A DNA stretch of 64,000 bases from Pseudomonas khorasanensis (GTDB lineage: Bacteria; Pseudomonadota; Gammaproteobacteria; Pseudomonadales; Pseudomonadaceae): assembly GCF_014268505.2 (NCBI RefSeq), contig NZ_JABWQP020000012.1, positions 88,337 to 152,336 of the forward strand, read 5' to 3'. Below the pieces are notes generated by a model. That model was not told the origin of the DNA and did no database searches. It saw only the letters and a list, made by a program, of their open reading frames with translations. The translations under genes were made by a program, and so were the position numbers. This document shows, piece after piece, positions 23,980 to 32,964 of this stretch (position 1 is the stretch's first letter; each line of letters opens with the position of its first letter).

Positions 23980-26900
23980 TCACGCAAAAGTCCCTGGCGA
24001 TTGCCGCCCCGACACTCCCCAAGGGTGGGGGAGCCATTCAAAGTATTGGCAAAGGTCTGGCAGACCTCGGCGCTCACGGTACCGCTCGCTATGAAATCGC
24101 CTTGCCGATTTCTCCCGGACGCGGTTTTTCGCCTGCCCTCTCGCTGAACTACGCTAGCAACGCCGGCAACAGCATATTCGGCATCGGCTGGGACATTTCC
24201 TTACCCAGCGTTGCGCGTCGTACTACCAATGGCGTACCGGCCTACGAGCAAGACGATGAAATCGTCGGGCCGGGAGGCGACCTCTGGATACCCGAACGTG
24301 ATGAGAAGGGTCAATCCATCAGTCTTCCGGTCAACACCTACAAGTACTTGAAGCTGGAGACGACGTACAGCGTCGTACGCCATTTTCCACGCATTGAAAC
24401 CACGTTCGAACGCATTGAACACTGGTGCTCAGAACAGGACAAAGCTGGATTCTGGCTGGTTCACGGCACTGATGGCAGCCTTCACTTGTATGGAAAAAGT
24501 GCCGCATCGCGAAGGTCCGACCCGCAACAATCAGACCGGGTGGCCGAATGGTTACTGGAAGAAAGCATGAATGCTCATGGCGAGCACATTCTCTACCAAT
24601 ACGACCTCCGGCATGGCCAACGCTATTTAAGGCGTATCCGCTATGGCAACTTCAAGGCCCAGGCAAATCTGTATGCATGGACGGCCACAGGCGTTGCCGA
24701 TGTGCAGTGGCATTTCGAACTGCTGCTCGATTACGGCGCATTCAGTACGAGCTTGACGGAGAAACCGCACGTTGGAGAAGAGGAGTGGCCGCAACGCAGC
24801 GATCCATTTTCGAGCTATGCCTTCGGCTTCGAGTCAGCGACCAGGCACCTGTGCCGACAGATCTTGATGTTTCACCATTTCCCCGAGGAAACCGGCGGCG
24901 CTCCGGTACTCGTCCGGCGTCTGCTGCTCGAATATCGCCAGTCCGCCCTTGGCTACCATCAACTCAGCGCCGCCCATGACCAGGCGTTCAACGATGCAGG
25001 CCGGATCGACAGTCGCCCACCTGTCGAATTCGGCTACAGCGAATTCAAATGCCCTGACGCCTCGCAAGACTGGCAACCGTTCAAGCAGATGCAGGGCCTC
25101 AACGACGGGCAGCATTATCAACTGATGGATCTGTATGGCGAGGGCATGCCGGGCATTCTCCATTGCGCCGGGGAAGACCGGTACTTCCGCGAACCTCGTC
25201 GCGCCCAGGGCACGACGCATGGAGTGGCTTACGATCAGTGGTGTTCTTTGCCGCGATTACCAGCAAGCTTCTCGACCGACCGCAGGCAAATATCACTGTG
25301 CGACCTGACCGGTGATGGACGACTGGACTGGCTGATCGTACAACCCGGACTGAACGGCTTCCTTTCGTTGCAAGCTGGCCGCGACTGGTCCGGTTTCGTC
25401 CCGTTCGACGCATTTCCCACAGAGTTTTCAAGTCCTCAGGGGCAGTTGGCCGACTTGATGGGCGAAGGCCTCAATGATTTCGCGCTGATCGGACCGCGAA
25501 GCGTGCGCGTGTATGCCAACCAAAAAGCTCAGGGTTTTGCTCCGCCGCAAGACATCGCCCATTGCGAAGACGGTGAAGGGCTGCCCGTTATCAGTAATTC
25601 CCCGGCAGAGCTCGTCGCCTTCAGCGATGTACTCGGCAGCGGTCAACAACATCTGCTACGTATCCGACACAACGAGGTCAAGTGCTGGCCAAACCTTGGA
25701 CGCGGGCGATTCGGCAAAGCAATCGTACTGGGCTCGCTGAATCTGCCGGCCGAAACATTCGACGCGTCGCGGCTACGCCTGGCGGACCTTGATGGCTCCG
25801 GCGCCGCCGACCTGATCTACCTGAAGGAGGACGAGATACAGGTATTCATGAACCGAGGCGGTAATAGCTACGCGTCGCCGGTCTCCCTACCCTGGCCCAA
25901 CGGCACACGGTACGACGCGCTCTGCCAGGTCAGCGTGGCCGACTTGCAAGGCATCGGATGTTCGAGCCTGATTTTCACTGTCAATCAAGGTCAGCTCCGC
26001 CACTGGCGCTATGACTTTGTCGCGCAAAAACCTTACTTGTTAACGAGCACTAACAACAACATGGGCGTTGCCGAGCAAGTTGTATATCGCAGTTCGGCAC
26101 AAGAGTGGCTGGACGAAAAAGAGCAACTGCTTGGCGAGCAGCAGATCCCCGTCTGCCACGTGCCCTTTGCCATGCACCTCGTCTCACAGCAGAGTCGTGT
26201 GGATGAGGTCAGCGGCAACCAGCTGACTCAGTCCCTTAGCTATCGACAAGGCTATTACGACGGCATCGAACGGCAGTTCCGAGGCTTCGGCCTGCTCTTG
26301 CAGACTAACCGTGAACGCGATGGAAAAGCCGACGCGTCCTCCCTTGCAACGCCTTGCCTGCTCAAGAAGTGGTTTCACATTGGGCAGTCACTTGACCCGT
26401 CACCTCGCGGGTACGACCGCTCGGACAAGAAGGCCCTGATGCCGGGCAAGACGCGACTCACGCGCCATGCCAGCGCTGACGGTGACAAACCCATCGAGAC
26501 AGGGGCTGCCGGCAGCCAAGCTGAACTCGCCGGCGCCCTCAATGGCCGTCTGTTACGAACCGAGCTGTTCGGGCTCGACCCCACGTTCAATAAGCAAACC
26601 CTCTACAGCGTCGAGCAAAACCGCTACGCAGTTCGAGTGCTGAAAAATGCAACGCCGGTAGAACGGCACGCGAGGCTGCTGCCGCTATTGTGCGAATCCG
26701 TTTCATACCAATACGAAGGGTTTATGGACGACCCACAAGTCCAGCATGCCTTCAACCTGCGGCACGATGCTTTCGGCAACATCACGCACAGCGTAATTGT
26801 CCAATTCGCGAGGCGCCTGACAACCACAGATACTCCACCGTTCAGCGACGCTGACGAAGAACAGTGGTGGCGCGACGCTCATGATCCGGCTCAGCAGTTC

Positions 26901-28454
26901 TTTTATTTGAGCGAGACATGCGTCGAGTTCATTCATCTGCAAGGGACTCAAGAATGGCGTCTGGGATTGCCCTACCGACAGCGGACGAATGCACTGCGAT
27001 TGCCCCGACATCCCCTAGAAGGCGGCTTACAGGCAACAGACATGACCACCGAGAAACTCCTGAAACGGGTCACCACGGATGCCTGGGAGGACAGTCGCGT
27101 GCTCACTTCAATGACAATACAACGCTATCAGGACAGCGAAACTGCAAACGTTCTGGGGGACGGCGTCGCGCACATCGAAGCCCTGGTCGACCATCTCGAA
27201 TCGGCGGAGCTGGATGAAACGTCACTCAAGGCTTTTGATGTTCTGGCGAAAAATCATTGGCCTGCAAAACCCAAACTGGAGGCCAGCGGCTATCAACGCA
27301 TGAGAGCATTTTTGCCTTCGTCTACGAAAGACTCAAACGTTTGGTCGATTAAAAGTGGCTTCCAGACTTACGCAGGCCTGCCGGGGTTTTATCGGGCAAA
27401 AACCCTGCAAACGCACAAAAGCATCGGGTTGACCGAGATTACCTACGACGCTTATCACTGCTTGCCGACTCGCTTCAAACTACCTGATGACTGCGCCACG
27501 GAAGTGACCTACAACTACCGGACTTTTCAGCCGAAAAGAATCACCGATCCGAACGGCAACATCGAAGAAGGGCTCTTCGATGGCTTTGGCCATCTGCTCG
27601 CCAGCAGTTTCTATCGCAAAAAAAATCAGACGCTCATCGGTTTCTGCCCCGTCGACGAATACCGGCGTCCAGCGTCAAGCGATGCGGCCAGCGTCATCAA
27701 AAATCCGCAAGCGGCTATTCAGGGAATGGCCAGCGCATTGTTTTACGAATCCTGCGGATGGATGGGCCGCTTATCCACGCACGCAAGGGCGGATGCCCCG
27801 TGGTTCAGGCGCTGCGTGGCAAATCAGGACATGCTGCCGGATGGGCATGTCCGCGCATCGGCGCGCTCGCGTCTGACAACTGCTCAAAGCCGAAATGCCG
27901 ATGAGCAGAAGCTGTACGAGGAACTCCTCGCTTCGCCCCGCGTACCTGTGCGAGTCCTTGCCCTGTCTTCCGATCGGTTTGCCAATGACGAAACTCCCCG
28001 GCAGATCCGGATGAGCCTGACGGACTTCGATGGATTCGGCCGCGCGCTGCAGCACAAACAGTTAGTTGAACCCGTTCCCAGGACCGGCATCAAGGAGCCG
28101 GAGCCAACGCCAGAGAAAGGAACAACAGAAGAGCCCCCTGTCACCCTTAGATGGAGGGTCAGTGGGCGTGTCGAATACAACACTAACGGTTTAGCGGTAC
28201 GAACCTATCGGCCGTTTTTTTCCGATCATCTGAACACCATCAACGATGGGGCTGCGAGCACCACAGATCATCACGACGAACAACGCTACGACGCGTTGGG
28301 TCGGCTGATTGAAGTACGTATGGCCAATTCGAACAATGAAATCTGGCTACACAGGACGATGCGGCACCCCTGGTACACCGTTGAAGAAGACCCCAACGAT
28401 ACGCTCGATGAAATGTCGCCAACGGCAGTGAGTTCGACAGGAGGTGTGGCATGA
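23976..28454 (+). CDS. tcaC: Toxin complex B subunit (TcaC/TcdB-like; SpvB and Rhs-cocoon half)
   Basis: The start ATG at 23976 overlaps the tcaB stop (ATGA). The 1492-aa protein begins with the conserved KGGGAIQSIGKGLADLG and then the SpvB-type segment ISPGRGFSPALSLNYASNAG, GIGWDISLPSVAR. FG-GAP-like beta-propeller repeats follow (SLCDLTGDGRLDWL, RLADLDGSGAADLIYLKED), forming the gate that docks on TcA. The TcdB middle domains are recognisable in YRQGYYDGIERQFRGFG and in ITYDAYHCLPTRFKLPDD. The protein forms one half of the hollow cocoon that stores the cleaved toxin; tccC downstream supplies the other half. It ends by overlapping the tccC start by 4 bases. Confidence 0.9.
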   Translation: MITQKSLAIAAPTLPKGGGAIQSIGKGLADLGAHGTARYEIALPISPGRGFSPALSLNYASNAGNSIFGIGWDISLPSVARRTTNGVPAYEQDDEIVGPGGDLWIPERDEKGQSISLPVNTYKYLKLETTYSVVRHFPRIETTFERIEHWCSEQDKAGFWLVHGTDGSLHLYGKSAASRRSDPQQSDRVAEWLLEESMNAHGEHILYQYDLRHGQRYLRRIRYGNFKAQANLYAWTATGVADVQWHFELLLDYGAFSTSLTEKPHVGEEEWPQRSDPFSSYAFGFESATRHLCRQILMFHHFPEETGGAPVLVRRLLLEYRQSALGYHQLSAAHDQAFNDAGRIDSRPPVEFGYSEFKCPDASQDWQPFKQMQGLNDGQHYQLMDLYGEGMPGILHCAGEDRYFREPRRAQGTTHGVAYDQWCSLPRLPASFSTDRRQISLCDLTGDGRLDWLIVQPGLNGFLSLQAGRDWSGFVPFDAFPTEFSSPQGQLADLMGEGLNDFALIGPRSVRVYANQKAQGFAPPQDIAHCEDGEGLPVISNSPAELVAFSDVLGSGQQHLLRIRHNEVKCWPNLGRGRFGKAIVLGSLNLPAETFDASRLRLADLDGSGAADLIYLKEDEIQVFMNRGGNSYASPVSLPWPNGTRYDALCQVSVADLQGIGCSSLIFTVNQGQLRHWRYDFVAQKPYLLTSTNNNMGVAEQVVYRSSAQEWLDEKEQLLGEQQIPVCHVPFAMHLVSQQSRVDEVSGNQLTQSLSYRQGYYDGIERQFRGFGLLLQTNRERDGKADASSLATPCLLKKWFHIGQSLDPSPRGYDRSDKKALMPGKTRLTRHASADGDKPIETGAAGSQAELAGALNGRLLRTELFGLDPTFNKQTLYSVEQNRYAVRVLKNATPVERHARLLPLLCESVSYQYEGFMDDPQVQHAFNLRHDAFGNITHSVIVQFARRLTTTDTPPFSDADEEQWWRDAHDPAQQFFYLSETCVEFIHLQGTQEWRLGLPYRQRTNALRLPRHPLEGGLQATDMTTEKLLKRVTTDAWEDSRVLTSMTIQRYQDSETANVLGDGVAHIEALVDHLESAELDETSLKAFDVLAKNHWPAKPKLEASGYQRMRAFLPSSTKDSNVWSIKSGFQTYAGLPGFYRAKTLQTHKSIGLTEITYDAYHCLPTRFKLPDDCATEVTYNYRTFQPKRITDPNGNIEEGLFDGFGHLLASSFYRKKNQTLIGFCPVDEYRRPASSDAASVIKNPQAAIQGMASALFYESCGWMGRLSTHARADAPWFRRCVANQDMLPDGHVRASARSRLTTAQSRNADEQKLYEELLASPRVPVRVLALSSDRFANDETPRQIRMSLTDFDGFGRALQHKQLVEPVPRTGIKEPEPTPEKGTTEEPPVTLRWRVSGRVEYNTNGLAVRTYRPFFSDHLNTINDGAASTTDHHDEQRYDALGRLIEVRMANSNNEIWLHRTMRHPWYTVEEDPNDTLDEMSPTAVSSTGGVA

Positions 28455-31285
28455 GCAAAGGAATTCATTCCAGGACGCCGACAGTCAACGCAATCGATGC
28501 CCGCGGCCTGAACGTTCGGCAAGTGGACTATTACCGCAGCAAAGCTGAAGACAGTGCGCAGGCACGTATCACTTCGGCGCATCACGACATCGCTGCACGC
28601 GTCTGGCGACAATGGGATGCACGACAAACAGACACGTCGATGCCCGCCAGCATGACAGTTATCAAGAGTCTTTCCGGACGCGTTCTGCGCCAGGACAGTG
28701 CCGATGCTGGCTGGCGTGTTAATTTTTTTGGTGACGCCGGCCAGATACTCGACGAGTGGGAGCCACTCGGAGGACATTGGCGGACATCGTTCGATCATCT
28801 GATGCGCCCTGTCGCCGTCACGCAGACATCGCCGCAACAGCCGCCCCGTGTTGTCCAGCGTCTGAGTTACGGCGACAACTCGAGCGCCAGCGCTGCGCTC
28901 AATCGATGCGCAGAATTGGTCCGACACGATGACGAGGCCGGCACTGTACTGATTGACGAATACACATTCGGCTCGCAACCCGTCAGCCAGACGCGCCATT
29001 TTCTTCAGGGCGAAACACCCGTGGACTGGCCGCTGCAGCAATCGCAGCGCAATCTGTTGAACGACGCTGGCCCCGGCTACCGGACCCAGTGGGTCTACGA
29101 CGCCACAGGCGCGATCATCAAACAGACCGATGCCGGACAACATCAACATTGTTTCGCATTCGATGTCGCAGGGCAGCTCAAATCCGTCAGTCTGAAACTC
29201 GACGAAAGACTGGATGAGATCATCCTGGCAAATGCGTTCGTTTATAACGCCGCCGGACAATTGGAATCGCAGACTTCGGGCAATGGTGTCACCAGCCATG
29301 CCGCCTTCGACACGGCCAACGGTCGCCTGAAGTCGCTGAGAGCCACCGTATCCGGTGCTGCACTGCAGGATCTGCATTATCAGTACGATGCGGTTGGCAA
29401 CGTGATGCAAATCGAAGACAAGGCTCAGGCTGTCAGGTTCGGCAATAACCAAAAGGTTGAGGCCATCAGTCGTTTTACCTACGACAGCCTCTACCAATTG
29501 GCCAGCGCCAGTGGTCGCGAAACCGCCAGTAACTCATCGCCGTTGAACCTGGCCACCCTGACCGCCCCCTTGAGCAACGCCAGCCAACTGTTCAATTACA
29601 CGCAGCACTACGACTACGACGCCGGCCGCAACCTGGTCGAATTGCGGCATGTCCGCGAGGGTAATCAGCACACCCGAACCCTGACCATTGCCGACAACAG
29701 CAATCAACTGCTTTCATGGAAACAGGGCAGTAACGAGGCCGAGACCCCCGCCGAATTCGACTCAAACGGTAATTTGCTTAACCCGCATGACGGGAAAAGT
29801 CTGCAGTGGAACCCGCGAAACCAACTGAGCAGTGTTGTATTGGTGCAACGCGAGGACGGCCGAAACGATCACGAACGGTACTTCTACGACAGCAGTGGGC
29901 GGCGAGTGCGAAAAATCCACACCACCTACACATCATCGGGGGTCCATTGCCATGAAGTGCGCTATTTGCCGGGGATTGAAATCAGCCATCGTGCGGGCCA
30001 GAAACTCGAAACCATCGACCTGGACACCGGTCGCGTTAGCGTTCGATGTCTGCACTGGCTTGAGGGCCGGCCATCGGGGCTGGAAGCCACTCAATTGCGA
30101 TACAGCCTTGTTGACCATCTCGGGTCGAACACACTGGAGCTGGACAGACAGGCATTGCTGATCAGTCAGGAAGAGTACTTTCCTTTCGGCGGTACCGCCT
30201 GGTCGGCACATCGCTCGAGGGTAGAAGCGAGTTATCGAACGCTGCGCTACTGCGGCAAGGAACGCGACGCGAGCGGCCTCTATTATTATGGTGCGCGCTA
30301 TTACGCCCCTTGGCTGCAGCGCTGGGTCAGCCCCGACCCTGCGGGTGCCGTCGACGGTTTGAACCTGTACGCCATGGCCGGGAATAACCCCTTGCGTTAC
30401 CTCGATCATAACGGTGACCAAAAACAGGAGTTCAATGTGCGACAGGAACTGACGACGTACACCGGCATTGTCTCTGAGGTGAACAAACGGGTCGGCATAT
30501 TGAATCATCAGCTCTACAACAGCATGAGAAAAAGGGACATCGTCAAAAGGTTATTTCAAAGCTATGCCTATAACGCCATCAGACATCTTTCGGCCCTCGG
30601 TGCAGGCTTGGTGGCTTTGCCGACGGGGCTGGTCGGTTCCGCAGCAGCTAGCATAGCGACCAGCTTGTCAATCGATGCCGCTGCCGGAAAATTCGACGCG
30701 ACACGTCATTTGCCCGTTGCACTATATCCTCAAGTTCAACGGCTCGATCCTGGCGCCATAGAGCATGAAGGAAGGACCGCCCTCTACAACGTGACGGCAA
30801 AACTGCAACATGCCAAAACCGAAACGCTGAACCCCCGATCCGCAACCGGACAAAAGAACCTGGCGGTGATGGCAACCGGTTTCCTGCTGACGAAAGTGCT
30901 GGAAGTCAAAGGCGCATGGATTCCCAACTTCGAATCATCGACACAGGCCACGAAAGCTCTTGAGGGCCTGTCGGGACAAAAGATCGAGCGAATGAACAAT
31001 GCGCTGGCCCAACTCGATGATTTTCTGGAACAGGACAGCCATGCAATCAACGCCGCATTCGATGCGATAGGCGTGGATGAGTTTTACCCGCATGGGCTAA
31101 AGGGCCGGTTGGCGCAAACCACTGACCGCGTGGCCATAGCTGTGGGGGTTGAACATTCGGGCCTTGTCAGCCGGGCGTCCCTGGGGCGCGACATCAGCAT
31201 TGCCCGTGCCACGATTCAGCGAGCGCGTGAGCTGCTGTTTCGGCTGAATGAGCACAACCGATCCCACGGTCGTTTTTTTATCTGA
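28451..31285 (+). CDS. tccC: Toxin complex C subunit (TccC-like Rhs protein) with variable C-terminal toxin domain
   Basis: This 944-aa protein completes the Tc locus. Residues 1 to about 655 are the Rhs shell: repeated YD motifs (YQYDAVGNVMQIED, FTYDSLYQLASASG, HYDYDAGRNLVELRH), then LVDHLGSNTLELD and the core end YYYGARYYAPWLQRWVSPDP, DGLNLYAMAGNNP. In the family the Asp-rich core end is an aspartyl self-protease that releases the tail into the cocoon. The released part would be the last ~288 residues (from about 657; DNA 30419-31285). It contains a hydrophobic stretch (LGAGLVALPTGLVGSAAASI) and a helical, basic end, and matches no effector type I know (no ART or glutamine-deamidase motif seen). 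The ATG overlaps the tcaC stop. Confidence 0.9.
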   Translation: MSKGIHSRTPTVNAIDARGLNVRQVDYYRSKAEDSAQARITSAHHDIAARVWRQWDARQTDTSMPASMTVIKSLSGRVLRQDSADAGWRVNFFGDAGQILDEWEPLGGHWRTSFDHLMRPVAVTQTSPQQPPRVVQRLSYGDNSSASAALNRCAELVRHDDEAGTVLIDEYTFGSQPVSQTRHFLQGETPVDWPLQQSQRNLLNDAGPGYRTQWVYDATGAIIKQTDAGQHQHCFAFDVAGQLKSVSLKLDERLDEIILANAFVYNAAGQLESQTSGNGVTSHAAFDTANGRLKSLRATVSGAALQDLHYQYDAVGNVMQIEDKAQAVRFGNNQKVEAISRFTYDSLYQLASASGRETASNSSPLNLATLTAPLSNASQLFNYTQHYDYDAGRNLVELRHVREGNQHTRTLTIADNSNQLLSWKQGSNEAETPAEFDSNGNLLNPHDGKSLQWNPRNQLSSVVLVQREDGRNDHERYFYDSSGRRVRKIHTTYTSSGVHCHEVRYLPGIEISHRAGQKLETIDLDTGRVSVRCLHWLEGRPSGLEATQLRYSLVDHLGSNTLELDRQALLISQEEYFPFGGTAWSAHRSRVEASYRTLRYCGKERDASGLYYYGARYYAPWLQRWVSPDPAGAVDGLNLYAMAGNNPLRYLDHNGDQKQEFNVRQELTTYTGIVSEVNKRVGILNHQLYNSMRKRDIVKRLFQSYAYNAIRHLSALGAGLVALPTGLVGSAAASIATSLSIDAAAGKFDATRHLPVALYPQVQRLDPGAIEHEGRTALYNVTAKLQHAKTETLNPRSATGQKNLAVMATGFLLTKVLEVKGAWIPNFESSTQATKALEGLSGQKIERMNNALAQLDDFLEQDSHAINAAFDAIGVDEFYPHGLKGRLAQTTDRVAIAVGVEHSGLVSRASLGRDISIARATIQRARELLFRLNEHNRSHGRFFI

Positions 31286-31404
31286 AGACGGCGAGCCAAG
31301 CCTTCGGAATAGCACGGCCACCGTTGCGCCTTGCTGTGCCGTGGAGACACGACGCAGCAGAATAAACAGCCTGCGGCATCTTTAAACGGGAATCGGGTGG
31401 TCTG

Positions 31405-32964
31405 CTATTCCGGATACCCGGTAATTTTATGAATGCTCTGGTAAAGCGGTTTCAACTGCCGGTACATCCGCAGGTACACCTCTTTGTATAGCTGCTGATA
31501 AATCTCCTGTGCTTCAGGCTGAGGAGTGAACACCGCGCCAACCCGGGTCATCGCCGCAATGGCTGTGGGGAAATCCTTGTGCAGTCCCAACCCCACCGCA
31601 CAACAAATCGCTGCCCCCAGACCAGATGCTTCATAAACATGCGGACGCTCTGCCGGCAGGCCAAAAATGTTGGCGGTCAGTTGCATCGCGGCATCGCTTT
31701 GTGAGCCGCCGCCGGCGACGCGAAGTCGCTTGATCGAAACCTTCGAACGGCTCTCGATTTTTTCCATGCCCTGGCGCAACGCGTACGCCAGCCCCTCCAG
31801 AATCGCCCGATAAATATGCGCGCGGGTGTGCACGTCGCCGAAGCCGATCATTGCGCCTTTCGCTTCGACGCCCGGTTCGCGAATGCCTGGCGACCAGTAC
31901 GGCTGCAGCATCAAACCCATCGAGCCCGGCGGAACGGCGTCGACCAGCGCGTCGAACAGTTGCTCCGGTTCGATGCCTTGCGCTTTGGCCTGTTGCATCT
32001 CGCGCAGGCCGAACTCGTTCTTGAACCAACTGACCATCCAGTAACCGCGATAGATCATCACTTCGCAGTTGTACTGATCCGGCACCGCCGAGGGGTATGG
32101 CGGAATCAGCGGGACGATTTCCAGATAGCGTGAGCGAGTGCTGGTGATGGTCGCGGTGGTGCCGTAGGACAGGCACACGGTACTCGCGTCGACCACGCCG
32201 GAACCGATCACTTCGCAGGCCTTGTCCGCGCCCGCCGCGATCAGCGGCAGCCCTTCGGGAATCCCCGTGTGACGGGCAGCCTCGGCGCTGATGTAGCCAA
32301 GGGTTTCGCCGGGTTTGCGCAGGCTCGGCAGTTGCTCGGGGCGCACCGCCAGCGCCTGCCATTTCCAGTCACTCGGTGCGGCCCATTTCAGCCGTTTGAA
32401 GTCGAATGGCAGATAGCCGACGCAACAGCCGACGGAATCGACAAAGCGCCCGCACAAGCGGTAAGTGAGAAAACCCGAGAGCAGCAAAAATTTGTCGGTC
32501 GCGGCCCACACTTCAGGCTGGTGGCGGGCAATCCAATTGGCCTCGGCCTGGGCGCGAAAATGATCCACCGTCGCCTGGGCGCCGACCAGTTTGAACAGCC
32601 AGCCCCACGGCCCCTTGATACGACCCCGGGCTTCAGTGTGACGTTGATCGAGCCACAGAATCGCCGGGCGCAGCGGTTTGCCCTCGGCATCGACGTTGAT
32701 CACGGTGCCGCGCTGCGTGGTCAGGGACACGCCGGCAATCTGTGAACGGTCGATGCCGGTCTGCTGCCAGAGCTGCTCGCACGCCTCGCCAAGTTTCGCC
32801 CAGTAATAATCCGGATCCTGCTCGGCCCAACCGGGTTGCGTCGAGTAATACGCCTGCAGATCGACTTTGCCTTTGCCGAGCAGATTGCCCTGCAGATCAA
32901 ATAGCAGCGCGCGCACGCTCTGAGTGCCGTTGTCGATGGCCAGCAGGTAATTCTTTGCCGTCAT
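31405..32964 (-). CDS. FGGY-family carbohydrate kinase
   Basis: The start ATG at 32964 has GGAGG seven bases upstream and overlaps the stop of the GlpD-like gene (ATGA); a longer open frame to 33033 lacks a signal. The 519-aa protein has the FGGY N-terminal ATPase loop AIDNGTQSVRALLFDLQG (residues 8-25), the catalytic region WLDQRHTEARGRI, a second phosphate loop GADKACEVIGSG and LSYGTTATI, and the signature region RVAGGGSQSDAAMQLTANIF. FGGY kinases phosphorylate sugars or polyols such as glycerol or xylulose; the substrate here is unknown. It is the last gene of a three-gene unit, convergent with tccC 119 bases away. Confidence 0.85.
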   Translation of the reverse strand: MTAKNYLLAIDNGTQSVRALLFDLQGNLLGKGKVDLQAYYSTQPGWAEQDPDYYWAKLGEACEQLWQQTGIDRSQIAGVSLTTQRGTVINVDAEGKPLRPAILWLDQRHTEARGRIKGPWGWLFKLVGAQATVDHFRAQAEANWIARHQPEVWAATDKFLLLSGFLTYRLCGRFVDSVGCCVGYLPFDFKRLKWAAPSDWKWQALAVRPEQLPSLRKPGETLGYISAEAARHTGIPEGLPLIAAGADKACEVIGSGVVDASTVCLSYGTTATITSTRSRYLEIVPLIPPYPSAVPDQYNCEVMIYRGYWMVSWFKNEFGLREMQQAKAQGIEPEQLFDALVDAVPPGSMGLMLQPYWSPGIREPGVEAKGAMIGFGDVHTRAHIYRAILEGLAYALRQGMEKIESRSKVSIKRLRVAGGGSQSDAAMQLTANIFGLPAERPHVYEASGLGAAICCAVGLGLHKDFPTAIAAMTRVGAVFTPQPEAQEIYQQLYKEVYLRMYRQLKPLYQSIHKITGYPE

